Part shown: positions 56,093-64,000 of the stretch, piece by piece
Position numbering within the stretch: the stretch's first letter is position 1
How the letters are laid out: each line of letters begins with the position of its first letter
Source of the DNA: Apoderus coryli
Lineage: Eukaryota; Arthropoda; Insecta; Coleoptera; Attelabidae
Assembly (NCBI GenBank): GCA_911728435.2
Contig: OU452200.1
Coordinates: forward strand, 38,765,715 to 38,829,714
DNA: 64,000 nt
Direction: 5' to 3'
Notes under the pieces: model-generated
Seen by the model: the letters and a program-made list of their open reading frames with translations, nothing else
Told to the model about the DNA's origin: nothing
Databases searched by the model: none
Position numbers and translations under genes: made by a program

Positions 56093-57454
56093 GTTTGTAG
56101 TCTATTAAAAACATAACATTATCTAAAAATATGGAATAATTTTACTGCACACAAAAAAAGATATTTAACATTGAATAACCCTTGTATTTTTAATGTCTTC
56201 AACGCATGAAAAATATTGTAACAAACAAGCTCCACGGAATAAGCAATTACGGTAAAATTAAGTCAAAATTTGTTAATTATTGTGTACAGGAAGATTCCTC
56301 ATCTAAAATACTATACATTAATGTAAATTTCATTATCTCAGCTTTCAATTATTCCTGTAGATCGCTTCCCAGTTGCAAAACCCGCCAAAAATCACAACGT
56401 AATAAGCACCACATGTAAGCAAAGTTTTCTAATGCCTGGAATATTCGTGATATAGAAACGCGACAGATTGCACCGTCTAGTAGGAACATACACTTACTAC
56501 TATCCGAGATGTCATCCATCTAAAGCAAAAGATAACTTGCTGACAAATTTTCATAATTCTATCACGAACTTACCTATATCACGAACATACCTTACCACAT
56601 CATAACGTTTCTTAAGCTACTGATGATAGACGTGTAGTCCCAAACACCAGAACGCGTTTGAGGCTATCTCGGACTGGTATGGGGGCTAGTTGTAACCTCC
56701 ACATTGATACATCCTGGTGATACGCCTATGGTTGTGATGTATTTATTATACGTAATGTGTGGGAATATGATTTAAAATATGTTCCTTTATAATATAATTA
56801 AATAATTATGTTTGTTTTACTTGTATAGTTTGATCAAATAATTGCTTTCATAAAAAATACAAAATAATTATTACACATGGATGTATATTGCGAAGGAGTT
56901 CCAACCACAATTTTTCATAAAACTTGACTTGTCGTTCATTTGACTGAAACACTGTAAGAGATGTTTATGAGAGCGAGAGAGAGAGTTAAAAAGGAATCAA
57001 GAGAGCCTAAAATATACTAGGTGTTCCATTTAAAATAACATAAGTTTATATCAAATATCGACACCTGCAGCGAAGACTGTGGTAACTCATTTTTGTTGAA
57101 AATGAGATAATCGCATTTAAAATTTTGACTGGAAAATTTGCAAAATGAATCGAAGCAAATCTTAACAAAATTCTTACCGTGGGGTAGATTTTGTTTTTAA
57201 ACTTCAAAATTAAGACATATTATGAAAAAATATATATTTTTTTGATATTAGTTATTTGTTTTTGATTGAGTTACTACAGTTTTCGTCGGACGAATATGTT
57301 AAATAATAAAAGATATCACCAATTTTGCATATAAAATTTAGGGAAACAAATTTGAAATTTGAAAAAATAAACATATCTGAAAATAAAACTTAAGTTATTT
57401 AGTGATTTAATAGTCGGAATCCTCTTTCTTGTCGTAACTTGAAAGTCTCATTCT
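56093..57454. other. unassigned, with a decayed hammerhead-like motif
   Basis: CTACTGATGATAGACGTGTA near 56618 followed by CCAAACACC resembles the CTGATGA-hairpin-GAAAC motif with GAAAC lost. The open frame at 56206-56418 has no motif. Confidence 0.3.
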
Positions 57455-58740
57455 GTGGTCCTCGTTACTGATCTCCCGTTTTTTTTAAATCTTTTTTGTA
57501 TTTTAAGGAGGAATGAAAATTGTGATACATTGTGGGAATTGCGTTCGACTCCTCTTTGGAGGATATTGAAGCTCAACGGATGTCCCCAGAAATTCATCCG
57601 GATACTTCGACTCATTCACAATAATATGAAAGGAGAAGTTCTCAACAGCAGCGGACTGGGAGAGCCCTTTCCAATAACAACTGGCGTAAAACAGGGTTTT
57701 GTCATTGCACCGACCTTGTCTTCGCTGTTTGTGGGAGAACGGTCATTCAACTTGTTAAGGATCAATTGCCGGGGGGAATAGAGATCGTCTACAGATTTGA
57801 TGGACTATTCAACATCCGTAGACTGCAAGCTGAGAAGATCGTATCCACATCAGTTATTGAGCTTCAATACGCGGATGACAATGTTGTCCTAGCTGATACA
57901 GAAGGGGATCTTCAATATATACTAAATGCATTTAACAGCGCATACAAGAGTATCGGGCTTGAACGGAATATAAAGAAAACACAGATTCTCGAGCAGCCTG
58001 CATCAAACACTGGAGTTGTCCCACCACATATTGGAGTTAACGGAGACAAACTTCAGAACATCGAGAGTTTCTCTTACCTCGGCAGCATTCGCGCGGTGAA
58101 CGAAAATATCGACGATGAAATTGAGCATCATATAAGACGGACAAGCGCATCTTTTGGCCGACTGAGGACCAGAGTCTTCGATAATTAAAAACCCTAGAGA
58201 AGTACCATCAACGATGTCTTAGAAGAATTCATGGAATTAAATGGCAGGACCGACGAACAAACATCAGCGTTCTAGAGTATGCCGAAACAAATATATAGCA
58301 TTGATTGATGATTGTCCGGCAACCGCTGCGATGTACTGGCCACGTAATCCGCATACCAGCGGAACGCCTTCCGAATAAAATCCTTTATTCACAGCTTCAA
58401 GTCAGCTCATGAAATCAGGGAGGGCAGCAAAAGAGGTACAAGGATGTTCTTAAGACCAACATGAAGAAGTGTGGCTTAGATGTGAAGAACAACTGGGAGC
58501 AGATCGCGAACGACAGACCGAGATGGTGGTATACCATTTACGAGGGTCATCAAGTTTTTGAAGAGCAGCATCGACAAAATGAGGATGCGAAGAGACAGCA
58601 GCGATGGGGCAGCGCAGCTACAACAGCGGTGAATGGTGGTGATTGGATGTGTCAATTTTGTGACAGGATTTGCGGCTCGACGATCGGTCTTTTGAGCCAT
58701 CTCGGTTCACAACAGAAATCCCTGAACCTCGAAAACTAAT
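57455..58740 (+). pseudogene. LINE reverse transcriptase remnant with C-terminal zinc-finger-like end
   Basis: A different LINE family. Pieces: PQKFIRILRLIHNNMKGEV, ITTGVKQGFVIAPTL (TGVKQG block), a frame change near 57770, VIELQYADDNVVLADTEGDL (YADD intact), SYKSIGLERNIKKTQI-like segment, ESFSYLGSIRAVNENIDDEI and RRTSASFGRLRTRVF (to 58188). After several damaged frames comes the tail with KNNWEQIANDRPRWW and a cysteine motif CQFCDRICGSTIGLLSHLGS near 58650-58710, ending at 58737-58739. The C-x2-C, later H pattern is the finger-like end found in some animal LINEs; the second His of a C2H2 finger is missing. Confidence 0.8.
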
Positions 58741-60131
58741 AACAAGTACTAAGAAAATAGTAGTATCTTGACATAGATTCAACCCTTGCGAGATATTTTA
58801 CGGCGAAGAGCATAGTAACTCAATATACGATTATATTCGCCGTAGGTTTTATTCACCAAGAAACTTACGATTTTTTTAATATATATTTCTGGTTGCTTCT
58901 ATTGTCTTCAGAGATACGACACTTTTCCACATCCAAAATATACACCTGAGAGTTATGAATCTTATGATAACTCAATTTAACCAAAAACTGAGTTACGACA
59001 GTCTTCGTTGGAGGTGTCGATATGTTCTTTTTATAATTGAATTATTTGTTAGTTTATTTTATTTTATGTCATATACAACGTTTCCGCTCTATATAAAAAA
59101 TATCAAATATCCTGAACTAGCCCAATCCCAAAAAAAATCTCTCAGTACCTTACTGTATTCCTATTAAAAGTCCCTTTAGCAGTTTTTCCTATTTGTTAAA
59201 ATAAGGAAGTTATTGGATAGAGTAAATTTCGATGCTTTTCATTAGTTTCATCCAAAAATAGGTTATGACATCCTGGGACACCCTGTACATAATAGTAAGA
59301 GAACGAGAGAAACGCTACATACAAAATTGTAACTATAAACAAAAAAAGATAAAGAATAAAATACAAATAAATTAAAAATTCACACAGGGTCAAAACAAAT
59401 GTTTAATAACTTTTTAAATTTAAATCTGAGATGAGGTTAGGTTGGGCTGGGAGGTCCCGGGTTCGAGGTCCTGATCAAAACTAGGCCATTTAATATATTA
59501 ACCCTGTTATGCAATTCGTACAAATAATTTATGCATGAAAAACTAGTTTTTAGTTTCAATATCGTAGTTTTTATGTGTGGTCAGCTAAAAGAACCACTTG
59601 GCACTTGCAAAATTAGATAAAGAAATGAACAGAGGCGACCTAGAAGTTGGCCAGAGTAGTGACGAGTGGGTGTGGTCTTTATCTTATATACCTTTACCCT
59701 AAAATAGGCAAGTCTCAATCAAAAACGGCAAAAGTCTTGAATACGTCTAGCTATTAATATCCAAAATTTAGATAAGGAACTTCAAAACGAGGACGCAATG
59801 TATCTGATATCCAAAGTGCTATACAATTGCCAAGTATAGCAATTGAATTTACGTTATCAAAAACGAGTCAGAGTATTTCTTAAAATAATACTTGAGTGGG
59901 CATTCTTTTTGTAATCCAGCATTGAGGTGTAATTGAATTTTGGTGTTTATTCAGATTATTATTGACATACAGTCTTAACTGCAGGATTGCAGTAATACGA
60001 TGTTAAACCTTTTTTTTAAATGTCTTATATAGAGTGTCCCAAATTCCATGATTTTTGTGACGAAACCGCAGACGACATGGAAAAAGAAATAGTAGTAGAA
60101 ATTCAAACAATCCCATAGTTAAAGAAAGATA
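58741..60131. other. unassigned sequence with one CACCCTGTA end
   Basis: GGACACCCTGTACATAATAG near 59276 is an unpaired element end. A GGGTTCGAGGTCC segment near 59457 resembles a pol III B box (see rejected). No gene is supported. Confidence 0.3.
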
Positions 60132-61310
60132 GTTAAGACTTTCTGGTCACATATACAAATTCTCGTAAAAGTTTTGGACGTTTACCTAGAGATATGTATT
60201 ATAATGGCGATAATATTAAAGATTAGCAAGAACTTGTGGATAAATTTGCTCAATATTTCAGTGAATCCTATGTCAATTCCCAAATTTTTGATATTGAAAA
60301 TGTGAGTGAGGCTCTGAATGTGTCTTTTTTGTCTGATTGTGGAGTTACTAAATCTGAAGTTTACGGAGCTCTGAGAAAGCTCAAAGGTAAACCAACAGCA
60401 GGTCCGGATGGAATACCATCCTTTTTGGCTCGTGATTGTGCTGCGGTATTGGCTGGGCCATTGTGTACAATATTCAATCTTGCCTTACGATCAACTAATT
60501 TTCCTGCGTTTTGGAAGTTTTCGAGGGTGACGCAGGTTTTTAAAAAGGGAGATAAGCATGATGTAGGAAATTATCGTCCTATATCAATTCAATCATGTTT
60601 TGCGAAGGTGTTTGAATTTTTACTACATGATATTATAATGCGTCATGTTAGACGACAAATTTGAACTGTGCAGCATGGTTTTTTTCCCGGGTGGTTCTAC
60701 ATCTACCAATTTATTGGTTTTAACACAATTTCTGAGTGAACAACTTGATAGTGGAGGTCAGGTAGATGTTATCTATACTGACTTTTCCAAGGCCTTTGAC
60801 AGACTTGATCATAGTGTCTTGATGGCTAAATTGTCGGTTTGGTCTATCCAATGGCTTGCTCCTTCTCTTGGATTCATATTTAAATGGTTGTCATCAATAT
60901 GTTGAGTATAGAGAGTTCAGGTCTGTCAATTTTTTAGTGACCTCAGGAGTCCCCCAAGGTTCTGTGTTGGGACCATTGTTGTTTTTGTGCTTTATTGATG
61001 ATATTTCCAGTGGCTTGACTAGTAGTTCGCTCTTGTATGCCGATGACTTCAAGATATACTCGGTCATTGATAGTGCGCATGATTGCTCTGTTATTCAGGA
61101 AGACCTTAACAGGATTTATGAGTGGTGTGTTCTCAGCAATCTTCATTTGAATATTGAAAAATGTTTTTCAGTTTCTTATACACGCAGATTAAATCCTATA
61201 ACTTATTTGTATTTCATTCACGATTCTCCATTGGTTGTTTGTGATCGTATTAAGGATTTGGGGATTTTCTTTGATAGCAAACTAAACTTTATTGAACATT
61301 ATACACTGAA
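60132..61310 (+). pseudogene. CR1/jockey-like LINE with YADD intact, truncated 3'
   Basis: It starts SRKSFGRLPRDMYYNGDN, with a TAG in frame near 60224, then DKFAQYFSESYVN, RKLKGKPTAGPDGIPSFLAR, FKKGDKHDVGNYRPISIQ, a stop near 60662, QHGFFPGGSTSTNLLVLTQ, YTDFSKAFDRLDHSVLMAKL, a frame change near 60860, YLNGCHQYVEYREF, TSGVPQGSVLGPLLFLCF, LLYADDFKIYS, NLHLNIEKCFSVSYTR and IKDLGIFFDSKLNFIEH. After about 61310 the similarity ends. The copy lies just upstream of the piggyBac insertion at 61439. Confidence 0.87.
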
Positions 61311-61438
61311 AAAAAGGATCTTTTGGTTTAAAAGAAAAAGACATTTGCTCAAAAGAATGGTGCTCTTGGTATATGCCAAATGAATAACAACTTTGTCACA
61401 ATTACAGCATTTCTTTGTGATATATGTTCAATATTCCT

Positions 61439-63951
61439 TTAACCCTTAAATGCATGATTTTTTGAAAATTACTAAAAAAAATCCTGAATGATTGTTTTGA
61501 TGTATTTATTCAGAGAAAAATAAGGAAAAAATTTAATAACAAAGTTAAAGGCTATTTTTAGCTAAAAGCTAGTTGTTGCATATCTGCAACATTATGCATT
61601 AACCAGATAACTTATGATGTGGTATGATAGTCTTTAAAACAGTTATTTTTTTTGTTGCAACATAAATACACGCCACATTTCTCACATATGGTTTGTGCAT
61701 ACCCTTTGCAGTTTGGTAATTTACAGCGACCACGTACATCTGTCCAGATCATCCAATGTCCTACTTGATCAAGGCGAACGTCCTTTGGAGGAGCATGTTG
61801 GGCAGGACCTGATTTTTTCTTAGCCCTTATTGTTTCTTCAAGAGTGCTATTGCTTGGACGTCCTCGTTTGATTGCATTGTGTTGTCCAATTTGTATTAGA
61901 CATAGTGCTACCTGTTTTCGGAATTCAAAAAGTGTAATATGTTGTTGACCACTTTGATGCATTGTAGATATTTTTTTAAATAAAATCCACGAATTTGCTA
62001 ATGCCATATCGATGAAATGATAAAACAAGCGCATATACCATTTTTTGCTTTTGTTCAATATTTTATGCCTTGCCATAAAAGCATCTAGCAAGTCCACTCC
62101 ACCCATGTGATGGTTGTATTCTTTTACAACAAAAGGACAAGTAATTTCAGCAGTAGATTTGCTTGTTTTATTGTATCTGTTTATGGTACTTAATGGTAAT
62201 TTTCCCGCAAAGGTTGACAGAAGAGTTACAATCTTGTTATCCTTCCAAACAACAGATGAAATATCTATGCCATCAAGATCTCCTACAAACTCATAACAAG
62301 TGCCTCGAGGATCCTTCTTCATATCTTTTTCAGATGGTAATTTGCAATTTGTGATTCTATTACGCCGGATAGTTCCCAAGCTGTATATTCCATTCTTTGC
62401 TAAGTATACCATCAAAGCCGGACTGGTGTAATAGTTGTCAAAATACAACCTGTAGTTTTGATTTCTCGGTATTCTTCGGGATAATCTAACCACTACGTTA
62501 GCAGCAGCTCCTAGGTCTGGTTCACTTGCATCTATTATTTGCCTCTTATCGTTTTCTTGGCCCGAATAGACTTCGAAGTGGTAAGCGTACCCACTTACAC
62601 CACAAAGCACAAATAGTTTGAAACCCCATTTGTGAGGTTTCATTGGCAAATATTGCTTCATGTAGTGATGTACCTTTGTAGAACACAGCTGTTCATCAAC
62701 TGAAAGTTTAGCTTCAAGGGGCACTGTCGAATTTTTTGCATTCAAGTGAGTTATTATCGGTCTTATTTTATGAAGTCTGTCGTGATCTGCATGATCCCTA
62801 GGTAAATGTTTGTTGTTGTCATTAAAGTGTAAAAACTGGCGAATTTTCTCGAATCTATTTAAGGTCATAGAATTTGCGACTACATCGGTACCAATATCTG
62901 GTGACCAATAATGACGAGTATTCGGCAGTCGTACGAGAGACATGTAAATGATAATACCAATGTATCGTCTTAGCTCTCTGGCTGACAAATTTAATGGTTT
63001 GTTTATGTCAAACTGTTGAGCATATAAGTTTGATTCTTGAACAATTTTTTCTACTAAATCATCTGAAAAGAAATGTTGGAAACATTCATATGGAGTTTCC
63101 ATTTTAAGCAGCTTACTGGGCATAATGTCATTTCCTTTAAAACTTAATTGAACCTCATTCAAAAGTAAATTCTTCTTCTTCCATTTTATTTCAATTTTTG
63201 CAGTTTTTGATTTTGAGCTACAGGGTAACACATTATTTGCTGACTTATTATGGTTAATCACTGTTTCAACCCGTTCCTCGGTGTTATCTAAAATCTCATC
63301 AGGCACCTCTAAATCTTCTAATTCACCTTGCTCTTGTTCCTCCAAGACATTATCGGGAAAATACTCTGGATCGTCCAAAGAATCTACGTCTGAGAAGTTT
63401 ATATCTTCACTAATTTCACTTAAATTGTCAATAAAATACTGTAATTCATCATTGGTAAGTGCCTTACTTCGATCGCCCTTCGACATGCTAAAAACAAAAA
63501 AGGAAAAAACACGGTCAACCAAACACATAAAAAGTTCTAAAATTAATGAGTCGCAATGCATGATGTTGCATTTCTGCAACATATTTTTTTTCCCGAAAAA
63601 TTCAACATCACACATAATATAACAACAAATACTATAAAATGTTTATAATACTAACCTTGGACAATACGAAACACAATTTTATAAAACTCAAAATACGCTT
63701 TTTGTTGGAATTCTAATTCTCAGAAAGGTTCACTAACAAAAGTAGGGTTAGCACATATGACTATCTCCACGATGCCGGCTTGAATCATTTACATTTTTTT
63801 AAATTTTTCGCGCGCAGTCTTTGCCTTCATATCTAACACACTGTTGCACTTCTGCAACATTACGGATAGACCGAGAAATTAATTTAACTTGCATTTTACG
63901 TACTAAAATGATTTTGTTGCATTTCTGCAACCGCATGCATTTAAGGGTTAA
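61439..63951 (-). mobile_element. complete piggyBac element, 2,505 bp with TTAA duplications
   Basis: TTAA (61439-61442) precedes CCCTTAAATGCATG; the mirrored CATGCATTTAAGGG is followed by TTAA (63948-63951). The 14-bp TIR is exact and the TTAA duplication is the piggyBac hallmark. Subterminal copies of TTGCA-NNNN-TGCAA (for example TGTTGCATTTCTGCAACA) occur at about 61575 on the left and 63563, 63843 and 63916 on the right. They are likely transposase-binding sites. The uninterrupted transposase on the minus strand makes this copy potentially autonomous. Confidence 0.94.
61612..63486 (-). CDS. piggyBac transposase, intact
   Basis: A 624-residue DDD transposase that would excise the element precisely and insert it into TTAA. 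I start at the ATG at 63486 (MSKGDRSKALTNDELQYF); the open frame extends to 63615, but upstream residues look non-conserved. Residues 1-75 are acidic. The catalytic Asp residues are D264 (LSVDEQLC), D350 (RLYFDNYYTSP) and D465 (MGGVDLLDAF). The C-terminal cysteine-rich domain (about 585-621) keeps the expected Cys/His ligands: C588, C593, C601, C604, C609, C610, C616, H621. No stop or frameshift is seen and length is normal for the family (about 550-650). A close domesticated relative is unlikely, because the complete TIRs are present. Confidence 0.93.
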   Translation of the reverse strand: MSKGDRSKALTNDELQYFIDNLSEISEDINFSDVDSLDDPEYFPDNVLEEQEQGELEDLEVPDEILDNTEERVETVINHNKSANNVLPCSSKSKTAKIEIKWKKKNLLLNEVQLSFKGNDIMPSKLLKMETPYECFQHFFSDDLVEKIVQESNLYAQQFDINKPLNLSARELRRYIGIIIYMSLVRLPNTRHYWSPDIGTDVVANSMTLNRFEKIRQFLHFNDNNKHLPRDHADHDRLHKIRPIITHLNAKNSTVPLEAKLSVDEQLCSTKVHHYMKQYLPMKPHKWGFKLFVLCGVSGYAYHFEVYSGQENDKRQIIDASEPDLGAAANVVVRLSRRIPRNQNYRLYFDNYYTSPALMVYLAKNGIYSLGTIRRNRITNCKLPSEKDMKKDPRGTCYEFVGDLDGIDISSVVWKDNKIVTLLSTFAGKLPLSTINRYNKTSKSTAEITCPFVVKEYNHHMGGVDLLDAFMARHKILNKSKKWYMRLFYHFIDMALANSWILFKKISTMHQSGQQHITLFEFRKQVALCLIQIGQHNAIKRGRPSNSTLEETIRAKKKSGPAQHAPPKDVRLDQVGHWMIWTDVRGRCKLPNCKGYAQTICEKCGVYLCCNKKNNCFKDYHTTS

Positions 63952-64000
63952 ACAAAGCGAATATTCTTTTATGTGAAGTACCTAGGTATTGACCATAAGC
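63952..64000. other. flank beyond the piggyBac element
   Basis: 49 bp with no feature. Confidence 0.5.

Noticed and set aside
59440..59490. Possible pol III promoter or tRNA-like (GGGTTCGAGGTCC with TAGGTTGGGCTGG)
   Set aside because: B-box resemblance is good, but the A box is poor, the spacing is short, no cloverleaf can be drawn and no SINE body is seen.
62114..62354. Plus-strand frames inside the piggyBac transposase
   Set aside because: Antisense shadows of the transposase frame.
1..64000. CRISPR arrays, bacterial operons, rRNA
   Set aside because: None found. The repeats are eukaryotic transposon families.

Overview
The window looks like repeat-rich, AT-rich nuclear DNA of an arthropod, most likely an insect. 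It holds DD41D and DD34D Tc1/mariner transposases, jockey/CR1-type non-LTR retrotransposons with (ATT)n or poly(A) tails, a piggyBac element and many insertions ending in TACAGGGTG/CACCCTGTA next to TA. I cannot name the species. I found no ordinary host gene, no convincing tRNA or rRNA and no CRISPR. Almost everything I can recognise is a transposable element or its remains.

Layout. 0.4-2.3 kb: two tail-to-tail remnants of one LINE type. 4.0-4.7 kb: decayed LINE 3' end. 5.2-7.4 kb: DD41D mariner with about 0.5-kb terminal inverted repeats (TIRs) and a broken transposase. 8.1-9.0 kb: foldback element. 10.4-11.2 kb: PIF/Harbinger-like element carrying only a MADF-type ORF with one stop. 12.9-15.0 kb: complete DD41D element with an open transposase. 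15.6-17.8 kb and 22.3-24.3 kb: LINE copies. 19.8-20.8 kb: three copies of a 332-bp repeat (two direct, one inverted), each carrying a type I hammerhead ribozyme. 25.3-27.6 kb: a LINE split by a second LINE. 28.1-29.0 and 37.6-38.3 kb: DD41D pseudogenes. 31.8 kb: near-perfect 152-bp hairpin. 38.9-41.2 kb: a zinc-finger transposase tail and a tyrosine-recombinase (Crypton-like) pseudogene. 42.5-52.0 kb: a 4,749-bp unit present twice in tandem, each copy holding a 1.8-kb foldback and a DD34D mariner. 52.3-61.3 kb: five more LINE remnants. 61.4-63.95 kb: a complete piggyBac element with TTAA flanks.

Only two ORFs look intact from end to end: the DD41D transposase (13371-14444, minus) and the piggyBac transposase (61612-63486, minus). 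Both lie inside complete termini with the expected target duplications, so they are the youngest-looking autonomous candidates. Other coding remnants carry stops, frameshifts or deletions, several of them at catalytic positions.

The most unusual element is the hammerhead repeat cluster. Copies 1 and 2 are spaced so that cleavage on the minus strand would release a 332-nt unit, as in animal retrozymes and the repeats of Penelope-like elements. The single difference I saw between them is a substitution of a catalytic-core guanine in copy 2. The Crypton-like recombinase pseudogene, the MADF-only Harbinger element and the identical tandem 4.7-kb unit are the next most informative. All coordinates and folds were read by eye.
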